Source of the DNA: Ceratorhiza oryzae-sativae
Taxonomy: Eukaryota > Basidiomycota > Agaricomycetes > Cantharellales > Ceratobasidiaceae
Length of the DNA stretch: 64,000 bases
Reading direction: 5' to 3'
NCBI GenBank assembly: GCA_030998015.1
Contig: JARWMV010000012.1
Coordinates: forward strand, 1 to 64,000
The position numbers were made by a program, and so were the translations under genes. The notes below the pieces were generated by a model, which was not told where the DNA came from, did not search any database, and worked only from the letters and a program-made list of their open reading frames with translations. Shown here in pieces: positions 1 through 10,938 of this stretch. Within the stretch, counting starts at the first letter, position 1, and each line of letters begins with the position of its first letter.

Positions 1-2
1 AG

Positions 3-2336
3 AAGAAGAAGCGCCAAGTGTTAGGCCTTCTTAGATTACATGTCAAGGCTGGACCTATGGTACACATTGCCACAGCCACTGAGGCGCATATAGCATGGCA
101 GACACTAGCATGCATGTACAAACAAGTTGGTACATCAGCAATGACCCTACTATGCCAGAAGTTCTATGGCAATCATATGGCCAAATCCAATGACATGGAA
201 GAACACATTAAGACCATGCAAAAGCTACATGATGAAATCAACTTATCTGTAGCAACAGCTGGTGGTAATCGCATTACTGAAGTCGAATGGATTGAACAAC
301 TAGTTGCTTCACTGCCCAAGTCCTACGACATGATGGTCTCTATGATCGACTTTACTTATAGCTCAACAACTGATCCAAACGGGATTGAAATGTCGCAAAA
401 GATCCAAACTTGCTTACTTAATGAAGCAAATCGGCACAAAACTCGTGCATCAGGCAGCAATTCGACATTCTATGCTAGCAATACACAGTGTGATTCAAAA
501 GGACGTTTCCTACCTGAGAACAAATGTGCCATTGATCGCACAAAGTTCACATGCCACAACTGCAGAAAGAGTGGGCATAAGAAGAACAAATGCTTCAAGC
601 CTGGCAGCGGAGCCTACGTTGAAAAGAAGAAAGGCAAGAAGGCATGCACCAATGGCAAACACCACAACAATAGAGGCGAGAATGCCAATATCACTCAAGT
701 ATCATTCATGAGCGCGACCAGCACTAATGCTGATGAATTTGCCTTTGCAATAATCAATCAAGAACTGCCAAGCGCCATAAATACAAGGCCAAGTATTTAC
801 CATTTCTTGACCAAGGATGAACAATACATTGTTGGACCTGGCAATATTGTCCAAGCACAATTAAATGGCAAAGTTATTGAATCGGCATACGAGCGATTTA
901 CCAAGATTTATCAAGACAGCTTAAATGCGCCAAAATACTTGGATGAGATTGAGTGCGAAGTGTCTTACACATCCACCATTATCGATACCATCACAAAAGT
1001 CCAACCCCTTTACTTAGGTGAAAAGGAAGTTGACAAATATTCTTTTGGCCAAGCAGATGGTTGGATTGTTGACTCAGCGTTGACATGTCATGTATCCAAC
1101 CAGCAAGAATATTTCCGAGACTATGTACCTAGCCCCTCAACTGTATCTGGAATAGGAGGCGATCAAGGAATCGAAGGCCAAGGCCAAATCACATTGCACA
1201 CAGCGATTACTGAACCGCACATACAAGGAAAGAAGATTAACCTTAAGCATGATGGCAAGCTAAAGTTAATCAACTGCGCTTATGTACTGAAGTCTCCAGT
1301 CAATCTAGTATCATTATCGCAGCTTACAGATCAGTTCAAGGATCTACATATCGAAGTACAAGGTGATATGATGATCTTCATATGGTCATGCACTAATCGA
1401 CATTTTGCAACTGCGATTAAACTTGGAGATCGACAGACAGGCAATCACTGGCATTTGATTGCAACCACCCATCAGATGCAATACACATATACAGTGATGC
1501 AATCACTAAAGGATTGGCACCAAATTCTGGGACATATCAACCCTAGGCATATACTAAAGATGGAAAAGGAGCAAACCACACTTGGATTGCAAATTTCCAA
1601 GAAAGATACTGACCCAAGTTTTGACTGTATTGGATGCCTCAAAGGCAAATCAGTCGTACAATCTTTCAAGAAAGCTCCTGAGTCAATATGGCCTCAAGAA
1701 ATAGGCAACGTTATATATTCCGACGTCTGGGGACCAGCTACCATTACTTCATTACAAGGGCATCGCTGGTATATTTCCTTTACAGATGGATGCACCTGTC
1801 TCACATCACTTTGGTTCATGAAGCACAAGAATGAAGCCTTCAATGCTTACCAGTGCTATGAAGTGTGGCTGAAAACACAGCAAAACAAGTTGATCAAGCA
1901 CATACACTTTGATAACAGCCAAGAACTTATTCATGGAGAGTTCCATACTCATTGCCAGCACCAAGGCACTGAAATCACGACTACAGCGCCATACTCATTG
2001 CAGCAAAACGGCTATGCCAAACAGCTAAACAGGTGCATTGTTGAAAAGGCTCGATCAATGATACATGGCAACTCTAACATGGCCACCAAAGAATACCTCT
2101 GGGAGGAGGCTATGTGCTATGAGGTCAACCTAAAGAATGCAACAGCTACAACCATTAATGGCATGTTTCAGTTGCCATACAAAGCATTCTATGGAAAGAA
2201 ACCTCACTTAGATCATTTTCAACAATTTGGAACAACTTGTCAAGTCCTGATTCAAACACATCAAAGCAAACTGAAAGCACAAACAAAATCTGCTATTTTT
2301 ACAGGTATCAATGTTACTCCTACTGGTACATGGTGA
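3..2336 (+). pseudogene. Copia gag-protease-integrase (broken)
   Basis: The frame is open to the left edge, so no start is assigned; the first GTG at 18 is only an internal codon. Early residues match Copia gag (UBN2-like, with LVASLPKSYD near residue 100). A CCHC knuckle follows near residue 180 (CHNCRKSGHKKNKC), then a protease-like WIVDSALTCHVS near 350, a GAG-pre-integrase zinc region (WHQILGH...CIGCLKGK near 500-550) and an integrase core. The core keeps Asp in SDVWGP and FDNSQE, but the third catalytic residue, normally the Glu of an NGxAER motif, reads AKQ (codons at 2016-2024). It ends at a TGA (2334-2336) and the same frame continues beyond. A family protein would make virus-like particles and integrate cDNA; this copy cannot. 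Confidence 0.85.
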
Positions 2337-4783
2337 TATATCGCTCCGCCCTATCACACCATTCAGTTCTCCCGCAATGTCTACTTCCCAAAGCACATAG
2401 CAGACCCTGCGCATCCAGAATCCATCCCACCTCTTGGCACATCAACTGAGTTGGAAATACAACTAGATGAATGGATAGAAGTGACAGTGCCCATCGAGGG
2501 GGAGCACATGGATAAATCCGACACTACAAATGAACAATTGATTCAGCACATACCTGAACAGTCAACAGGTACCAATCAGCATGTACTGCTGGGAGCTTCA
2601 GAAGTCAACGTTGCTCCAGAACAAACACATACACCTGCAATTAGCGACATGCTGGACTTACCACGAATTAAAGAGTCTGATGAGCCTATCACTGAAGTTA
2701 GCGCTGAAGACAAACAGGAAGAATGGGAGGATTTAAACAAACCTGGGACAAGCGAGTCTACATCATCCCCCGCTCCAATTACTACATTGGAAACTGTTCT
2801 ATACCTCCACGTAACAGTCCTGCTACATCAAGTGCAACTATGCAATCACAGAAAGCAGGTAACGTGACCACAGCACTTGAACTTGGTGCAGATGGTCGAA
2901 CTGCACAGCCACAAGCCCGAGACTCGACAGGCCGCATTATCAAGCCAGGTCCACACACATGATCTTGTTTGGGACAACCCGAGTTCACAAACTGGGTTGC
3001 TGAATTGATACATCAGATGCATCTTGATGACACCAACACAGATCCTGATGATGAAGAAGAATTTGATGAAAATAAAGAGCTAGACAACACCTATTACCTA
3101 GTCGACAACGAAATGCCACAGCTCGAGGCATATATGTGCAAACATCATTATGAGATGTCGCTTACTCACATCGATAAGATGATGCTGAATGATACACCTT
3201 CGTTCAAAGAGGCTATGGAAGACCCACACCACGCTCCTAAATGGCAATTAGCTATGGACGAAGAGCACAGTACCTTCATATTCAAGAAAGTCTTTGATAT
3301 TGTGCCTATGCCAAAGGACACAAAGATTTTCCAATGCATTTGGTTGCTGAAACTCAAGTTTGACAAAGACGGCAACCCTATGCGCTACAAAGTGCGACTG
3401 GTATTGTTAGGAAACAAGCAACGTCCAGGATGGGACTTCATGGAATCATTTGCAGCAACTGTGCGAATGGATTCAGTGCGAATTGTATTTGCATTAGCCA
3501 ATCATCTCAACTTCGATATCCATCAAATGGATGTCAAGGCAGCTTACCTGAACACTCCAATCAAGGAACGCATATATGTACAGGCACCTGAAGGATATCC
3601 CATTGCTCCAGGACACTGCTGGCGCCTAAACAAGACTATGTATGGTGCACATCAAGGCACTTACAACTGGCAGAAGGAATTCACAAGCAAGCTTATTAAG
3701 CATGCATTTTGCAAATGCTAAATGGACGAATGCGTTTGGACTCGTTCTGAGCCAGATTGTTTTACCATTATCATGTTCTACATCGACAACATCATTATAT
3801 GCTGCACTAAGGGACACATCGAATGGATCAAGGACGAAATCAAGAGTGTCTATGATTGCAAGGATCAAGGCATGATACGACACTTTCTAGGCATGAAAAT
3901 CACTTGTGATTGCGATGCTGGAACACTCAAATTGAGTATGCCTGCATACATTGATTGTATCATATGGCGAGTAGGTCTACAAGACGCCAATACTGCTGTA
4001 TCACCTATGAATCCATTGGTTAAGCTTGAACCACGTCCAGAAGGTGAAGACACACCAGATTACCCATACAATCGAGCTATTGGTCAGCTCATGTGGGCCA
4101 CTATGACTTGTCGCCCAGATCTTGCTTTTACAGTCAATTTCTTAGCCACATACTCACATAACTTCAGCACTGCGCAAATCACTGTGGTTAAGCATGCATA
4201 TTGATGGCTTAAAGGTACTCCCAATCTTGGACTTACCTATCATCAAAATCACAAACCATTCATGGAAATTGGATACGTCGATTCTGATTTCACATCTCAA
4301 TGGGATCGTCGATCCATCTCAGGCAATGTATTCATGTTTGGAGGAGCAGCTGTCTCCTGGCTATCTAAACAACAGAATGACATGGCCATGTCGACATTGC
4401 AAGCTGAGTTTACATCATGCTTTACAGGAGGTTCACAAGCCGAATGGACACGAATGTTCCTAGGCGAACTTGGATGCAGAACTAGCACACCAACGCATAT
4501 ATTCTGCGATAACATGGCTGCGATCAAATTGGCGACTGATCCAGCACATCTAACGTGAACCAAGCACATTGATGTTCAACTTTTATTCATCTGAGAGAAA
4601 GTATCACATCAACATATTGCAATTGTTCAAATTCCAACCAAAGATAATCTTGCTGACGCTTTTACCAAACCTTTAGTGCATACACGGTTCTGGTACCTTA
4701 TCGATTCGATTATGGGCATTAATCATCGTGATTTTGCTCACATTTATCAGCCGTTGGAGTTCAACTATTTTGTACTTGAGTGA
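2337..4783 (+). pseudogene. Copia integrase C-term, reverse transcriptase, RNase H (broken)
   Basis: The frame continues from the upstream stop through the integrase tail and acidic linker (MEIQLDEWIEV at 2451), then shifts frame around 2780-2870. The RVT_2 domain starts near 3230 (LAMDEEHSTF, DVKAAYLNTPIKERIY). Stops interrupt at 2960, 3719, 4202 and 4556. The active site reads YIDN (3779-3790) where Copia elements have YVDD. The RNase H part holds YVDSDF near 4275, CDN near 4505 and KDNLADAFTK near 4645, and ends at TGA 4781-4783. Element 2 preserves the same regions and was used to align the frames. Confidence 0.85.
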
Positions 4784-4790
4784 TCCAGTT

Positions 4791-4799
4791 GAGGGGGAG
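4791..4799 (+). other. Polypurine tract of Copia 1
   Basis: GAGGGGGAG sits directly before the LTR start and would prime plus-strand cDNA. The same tract precedes the LTR of Copia 2. Confidence 0.8.
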
Positions 4800-5106
4800 T
4801 GTTGCAATATGGTAATGCATGAATTCTATGTATAAAGCACACTGTGCATTTCTCTTGTATTTCATACTACTATGCATTACATGTATGCTTTGCATTGCAA
4901 GCATTGTACTCATGTATTACACCTGTAGATGTTTCTATTGTCTCTTGCTAGTATAAAGAGCTTCGCTCTTTCTTGTTCTCTTGTCACCAGCTCACTTGTA
5001 TCTTGTCTACTAGTTGAATACACGATTACTTACAAGTCTAACAGCTTGAGTTAAGAAGCTATCTTATATATTAGGTATTGTATCTACAGGATCAATTCCT
5101 ACAACA
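4800..5106 (+). repeat. 3' LTR of Copia 1
   Basis: 307 bp, beginning TGTTG and ending CAACA (5-bp terminal inverted repeat). It has a TATA-like box at about 4951 (TATAAAG) followed by a small hairpin, AAGAGC...GCTCTT. It is clearly related to the LTR at 7622-7956. Confidence 0.85.
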
Positions 5107-7605
5107 TCTATTTCCCAATGACAATTGCAGACCCAGCTCATCTGGAGTCTGTACCACCTCTGGGCACCTCAACTGAGTCAGAAATACAGCTAGACAACTG
5201 GTTAGAGGTGACTGCACCCATCAAGGGGGAGTATGCAGATAAGTCCAAACAGTCTAATGGTCAATTTATTGTACAAATTCCTCAGCAGCATTCTAGCAAA
5301 CATTCAGCAGTACCTAAGACCAAGGATGCACATACACATGCAGATAACACAGCATCAGACTTACCACAGATTGAGGAAACTGATGAGCCAGTCACTGAGT
5401 TTGAGAGTGAGAATAAACAGGATGATTGGGAAGATATAAACGAACCTATTGAGGATACTGACAAGGCACCATCCCCAACTCCTACAGCAGCAACTCCTAT
5501 GACTATGGGTTGTGCTAATTGTTTGAAAGCTGATAAACTTACTCAAACAACTTGTAATGTGTTTCAGCATGCTGTTGATAATCAGCCTATTCCTGCTTGC
5601 AGCAGCCCAGCTGCTATGCGAACCAGTTTGTCAGGCACAGCATCCACAATGGAGCTAGGTACAGATGGTCACACTGCACAGCAACAAAACCAAGATGCAC
5701 AAGGACAACTTATCAAACCAGGTCCTCATACTCAATCCTGCTTAGGACACCCTGAATTCATGCACTGGGTAGCTGAATTAATTCATCAGAGCCATTTAGA
5801 CAATACATGCAATGATCCTGATGATCAAGAAGACTTTGACAGCAATCATGGCACGGATTTTTGTCTTGAATGGACAGACTTCACTGAAGGTGCTCAATTT
5901 GAGCTTGACAATGTCTATTTCCTTGTTGACAACACAATGCCACAATTCGAACAGTACATGTGCAAAAATCATAAAGAGATGACACTTACAAGCTTTGAGC
6001 AACAGTGACTAAACAACTCACCTTCATTCAAAGAGGCTATGGAAGACCCACACCATGCACCAAAATGGCAACTTGCCATGGACAAAGAACATAGCATGTT
6101 TATATTCAAACAGGTCTTCAATATTGTCCCTACGCCTAAAGATACAAAGATATTTCACTGTTTCTGGCTACTCAAGCTGAAGTTTGATGAAGATGGCAAC
6201 CCTATGCACTACAAAGCATGACTTGTGCTGTTAGGCAACAAACAATGCCCTGGTTGGGACTTTATGGAGTCGTTTGCAGCGACTGTGTGAATGGACTCAG
6301 TACAAATAGTATTTGCTTTAGCTAATCATCTTGATCTTGACATTCATCAAATGGACATAAAGGCAGCTTACCTCAACACGCCACTCAAGGAGCACATATA
6401 CATACAAGCACCAGAAGGCTATCCTGTCGACCCAGGTCACTGCTGGAGACTCAATATGTCCACGTATGGGTTACATCAAGGAGCATACAACTGGCAGTGT
6501 GAACTCACAGGAAAGCTAACTCAGCACACTTTTCACAAGTGTCTTATGGACAAATGCGTCTGGACTTGCACTGAGCCAGATTGCTTTACTATTATCATGT
6601 TCTATGTTGACAACATCATTATTTGCTGCACTAAGGGACATGTGGATTGCATCAAGACAGAAATCAAAGGCATATACAATTGTAAGGATCTAGGCAAGAT
6701 ACAACACTTCTTAGGCATGAAGCTCACTCGGAATTGTGAAGCTGGTATGCTTACTCTCAATATGCCTGCATATATCGATCGCATCATCGAACGCATGGGT
6801 CTGTGCAACGCCAATACTGCTGTATCACCTATGAATCCTTCTGTGGAACTTGAACCACAACCAAAAGATGAAGAAGCACCTTATTACCTCTACAATCGAG
6901 CCATTGGGCAGCTAATGTGGTTAGCTATTACTTGCCACCTGGAGATTGCATTCCCAGTCAATCTACTAGCTTCTTTTTCGCATAACTTTGATACTGTGCA
7001 AATAGCTGCAGTCAAGCAAGTCTATTGATGGCTTAAAGCGACTCCTGAGCTAGGTCTCACATATCATTGAGATCAAACACCTTTTATGGAAGTTGGATAC
7101 ATTGATTCCGATTTTGCAGCTCAATATGATTGTTGTTCCATTTCTGGTAATGTGTTTATGTTTGGAGGAGCAGCTGTCTCCTGGATGTCTAAGCAACAGA
7201 ATGACATCACTACATCAACCTCACAAGCAGAGTTCATGTCTTGCTATGCAGGAGGATCACAAGCTGAATGGATACGAATGTTGTTAGGTGAACTTGGCCA
7301 GAACAACAAGTCCCACACATATATTCTGTGATAACATGGCAGCTATCAAACTTGCTACCAATCCAGCACATTTAACTTGTCCTAAACACATTGATGTTTG
7401 TCTATTCTTTATCCAAGAGAAAGTATCAAGGGAACATATTGCAATTGTTCATATACCAACCAAAGACAACCTTGCTGATGCATTTACAAAACCATTACAA
7501 CACACATGGTTCTGGTACCTAGTTGATTCTATGATGGGGCTTAATCATCATGATTTCGCTTATATTTATCAGCTGGCAGACTCTCAGTACTACATAGTTG
7601 AGTGA
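5107..7605 (+). pseudogene. Copia pol: linker, reverse transcriptase, RNase H
   Basis: An acidic linker (5118-6008) leads into RVT_2 (6039 on: LAMDKEHSMF; DIKAAYLNTPLKEHIY near 6350) and RNase H (YIDSDF near 7100, CDNMAAIKLAT near 7330). The last frame ends at TGA 7603-7605. In-frame stops occur near 6006, 6219, 6288, 7026 and 7066, and the frame changes near 7300. The RT box reads YVDN (6603-6614), the same Asp-to-Asn change as in element 1. Integrase and gag are absent from this half. Confidence 0.85.
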
Positions 7606-7621
7606 TCTGGTTGAGGGGGAG

Positions 7622-7956
7622 TGTTGTGATATGGTAATTAGCTGAATAATGAAGCACATGACTATTTCACTTGTCCATGCAATGCACTTGTGTTTTTCAC
7701 TCTATGTCTTTTCTTTTCACATGTAATATGTGTACATCAACTGATATGTTAGTTACAATGTGTCACCACATCTCCCTTGTCTTGAATGTTCTCTCTTCTC
7801 ATGTATAAAAGAGCTTTGCTCTATCATGTAGTTCTTCACAAAGTTCTTGTACTACTTCTTACTGTTGAATACACAACTACTTACAAGCCTAATAGCTCTA
7901 GTTAAGAAGCTCATTTACTATATATTAGAAATTGGTCTATTCTACTGATTTCTACA
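7622..7956 (+). repeat. 3' LTR of Copia 2, right end trimmed
   Basis: Begins TGTTG after the polypurine tract (TTGAGGGGGAG, 7611-7621) and aligns with the Copia 1 LTR, including the TATAAAAGAGC region near 7804. It stops at TCTACA, about three bases short of the expected CAACA end, where the Gypsy A LTR starts. Confidence 0.8.
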
Positions 7957-8604
7957 GCCATGATCAAAGGTCTTGTGGCTAACCATCATTTTCTTCCCTT
8001 TGTTCTCCACCTTTGTCTTGTGGCTTGACCACCTCCACTTCATGAGTAAGCACTGCCACCTGCTTACTGATCCTTGTACTATTATTAGTCACTTGCTTAC
8101 TGATCACTGCCATTCACCTTACTCATGCTACTATTATTAGTACTGGCTGACTGATCACTGCCATTCCTTCTTACTCATCCTGCATGTATGCTTAGTCACT
8201 CCCTTGGTTAGAATAGTATAAAAGCAAGGAGAGCAAGCCAGTCTACCCCAGCTTGCTCTACCTCATCAATTCCCCTCTAAAAGCATCCAGTGTGAAGAAC
8301 AGTCCCTAGCTGACTTATTAGCTTAAGTAACAGCTAGAAGGGTCTTGAGTCAAGACCATGTTGCAAGCTCCAGCACTAAGCCTCTGACTTAGCTGCTGTC
8401 CACAGTCACTTATTCAGCAACAGGTGTCCATTAGCCACAAGCACATAAGTGCATATGGTGTCAAGCCACAAGATGGTAGACACACACAAGGCATCAAGCC
8501 AAGACAAGCCACACATCAGCAGTAGTCTGGACATAGTCCAGACCCATCAGAGGCATTAGCCACTTGTAAAGCAAGTCCAAAAACTGCTTTCAGAGGTTGT
8601 GACA
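7957..8604 (+). repeat. 5' LTR of Gypsy A
   Basis: Aligns with the 3' LTR at 14110-14798 but lacks its first 8 bases. It ends TTGTGACA. TATAAAAG at 8217-8224 is a credible promoter. 33 nt downstream, AGCTTGCTCTAC (8250-8261) is the likely RNA start and is complementary to the site just after the LTR. Confidence 0.85.
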
Positions 8605-8606
8605 TT

Positions 8607-8618
8607 GTAGAGCAAGCT
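8607..8618 (+). other. Self-priming primer-binding site of Gypsy A
   Basis: GTAGAGCAAGCT lies two bases after the LTR and is the exact reverse complement of 8250-8261, the expected 5' end of the transcript. No TGG-type tRNA primer site is present. Tf1 of fission yeast primes from its own RNA 5' end in this way. Confidence 0.65.
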
Positions 8619-8630
8619 TCCCACTGATCC

Positions 8631-10841
8631 ATGGCAACAATGATCCTTTCACCAAAGGAACAATCCATCAATATGTCCCAACCACCATCAAGACCAACTT
8701 CTCAGCCTGAACAGGAGTCTGAAATACCTAGAAGGGTAACTAGGAGTATATCCGTGCAGGGGACACCCTTAGTACAACCTAGGGATCACCCAGAACAGAC
8801 TAACCCCATACAGCAACCCTCAAGACCCCCAACCATGGAACCACAAGAAGAGACACCAGGGGCAATTACTCCCATAACTAGACAAGTAAATGAAATTCAT
8901 CACATCATTGATGAAATCACAGAACAACCACAAGACTCCCATCAAACCATCACCAACCCAGATGAGATAATCCACCCCAGTAACCCAGCAAACAAGACAG
9001 GGGTAACAGAGGCAGATATTATTGATGGACACACAAGACCTAGATTCCCTAGACCCACAGTAGAGACAGAATCAGAATCAGAAGCTGAATCACAGAGCTG
9101 TCTGTCCAGCATTAGGAGTAGTATCATCTAACAACATGGCCCCATCATCTGTGTCCCTAGAGTACAAGAAACACAGGCACAAGAGGCCTTTGCAAATGCA
9201 GTACAAAGGGCCAGGGAACATTGTCAACAAAATCAGATAGAAACAATTAGTGATGTGGATCTACAAGCAGCAGTCAACCCAGTACCACCCTACAGCACAC
9301 AAAAAGACCCAACCTCACTTGGGACAGGCACCCCTTAGCAGGCATACTGGTATGAAGACCAAGACAACAACCCCAGATTGAAAATCCAAGACCAAGGACA
9401 CCAGCACCAATCAGGGAACAGAACCCTCAAATGCTGGCACCCCAACCTTGACAACCAGAACCAGGGAATATGGAAGGAATTCTCCACAGAGAAGAAGTCA
9501 ATCAAATCTTTGAGCACATGTGAAATGATAATGATCTCAAACCCAGCCTGGCCATCCTGGAACATGTGGCAAACCATGTCAATCAAGCTGCAATGACAAG
9601 GGAAGCAGCAGCCCAAAGGTGTCATGATCATGAAAACAATCAGATTGTGGTAGCCATTGAGCACCTGACCCATAAATTTGAATCTTGGACAAGTGTCTTC
9701 CAGAATGTCCAAGAGATTGTACACAATAGTGCTACAAACATACACTCCCTTGGACAGGACATGGCCAGAACACACAATGAACAGGAAAAGATCTTCCAGC
9801 TATTTGGAGAAACCAATACACAAATCAGAGATCTGGCTCAGGCCATTAGCCAAATGGGGAATAACATGACCAAGGCTTTCAAACAACAGACCAACAATGC
9901 CAAAATCATCCAAGACTTAGCTCAAGCCATTGAAACCAAAGTATGAGAAGTATGGTCACAACAGGGGACTGATATTATGGACAAGCAACATGACTGGACC
10001 CCACAACATGAATCTTCTAGAAGACAGCCACCACCTGAAGATTCAGAACCCTCAGATGATGAAGAACCTCAACCCTAAATCAAAAGGGAAGCTCCCAAAG
10101 GAAGACAATGTACCAAAGGGAGCCAGGGCCAAAAAACCTGAACCCTACACCAGGAAAAGAGGACATGATGCAGAAGTATTCCTGATGAAGATAGAAATCT
10201 ACTACAGGGACTATGAAGGTCACTTCACTGACAAAAGGAAGATATCCACCTTCCTTACCAACATGGGAGAAGGGGCCACTGCATGATAGGCAGCCCCCTT
10301 ACTCAAACATGTGATTGAGGAAACACCTCACACATACACACAATCATGGAGAACACTCAGAGAAGCCTTCCTGCTAGCCTTCAGTGACCCACTCAAGAAG
10401 GAACAGGCCATCAGGGATATTAATAAACTGACCCAAGGAGAGGGATCAGCACAAGTATATGTCACCAACTTCAGAACCTTAATTCCTGAAGTAGATTGGG
10501 ATGAGAAGGCCTTGATCAACCAATTCAAACAGGGTCTCAAACCAGATGTCTGCACTGAACTCAAGAAAATGGAGATCACCCATGATGTCTCTGAATGGTC
10601 ACTAGAGAAGTACATGGCCAGTGCCACACACATTGATGATATCCTCTTCACAGGATGGTCCTTCAAAAATAAGAGTCAGGAGGTCAGAAGGACTGAAGTG
10701 AAAGCAGCTTCTACCAACACTACTACTGCTAAGACAGGACAAGTCCCTGCAGGAACCCTCCAAAAGAGGAAAGAAAGGGGGCTATGCCTCAAATGTGGAA
10801 GAAAGGGCCACATCATCAAGAATTGCAGAGATAAGGAATAG
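8631..10841 (+). pseudogene. Gypsy A gag (broken)
   Basis: An ATG at 8631 follows the primer-binding region. Proline- and glutamine-rich N-terminal sequence runs to a stop at 9131. A coiled-coil-like stretch follows at 9566-9946 (repeated ARTHNEQEKI / IRDLAQAISQ patterns), then capsid sequence at 9930-10286 (AEVFLMKIEIYYRDY) and 10311-10841 (NQFKQGLKPDV). A CCHC knuckle CLKCGRKGHIIKNC lies near 10785-10830. At least three frame changes or stops separate the pieces. The parts match the intact-looking gag of element H domain for domain. Confidence 0.8.
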
Positions 10842-10938
10842 TACCATGGGGACCAATATCTGGAAGGAGATAAGGGAAAGGCAGTGACCATAGAGGAGAT
10901 CCAGGAAGAATCTGATTCCTCAGAGTGGAAAACTAGAA

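Larger units (their letters stand above)
1..5106 (+). mobile_element. Copia element 1, 5' truncated by window edge
   Basis: A Ty1/Copia retrotransposon in domain order gag, protease, integrase, reverse transcriptase, RNase H, then polypurine tract and 3' LTR. The 5' LTR and gag N-terminus lie left of the window. The 3' LTR runs directly into the middle of a related Copia pol (element 2) at its VYFP motif, so element 1 most likely inserted into element 2. Several in-frame stops and one frameshift make it non-functional. Confidence 0.9.
5107..7956 (+). mobile_element. Copia element 2, 3' half
   Basis: The sequence starts abruptly inside pol (YFPMTIADPAHL), where element 1 inserted, and continues through RT and RNase H to its own 3' LTR. 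The 5' half is expected left of the window beyond element 1. The right LTR lacks the final CAACA-type end and abuts a Gypsy A LTR that lacks its first 8 bases. Confidence 0.85.

Noticed and set aside
18..20. GTG as the start of the Copia gag frame
   Set aside because: The frame is open to the window edge and fungal genes do not normally start with GTG; the true start lies outside.
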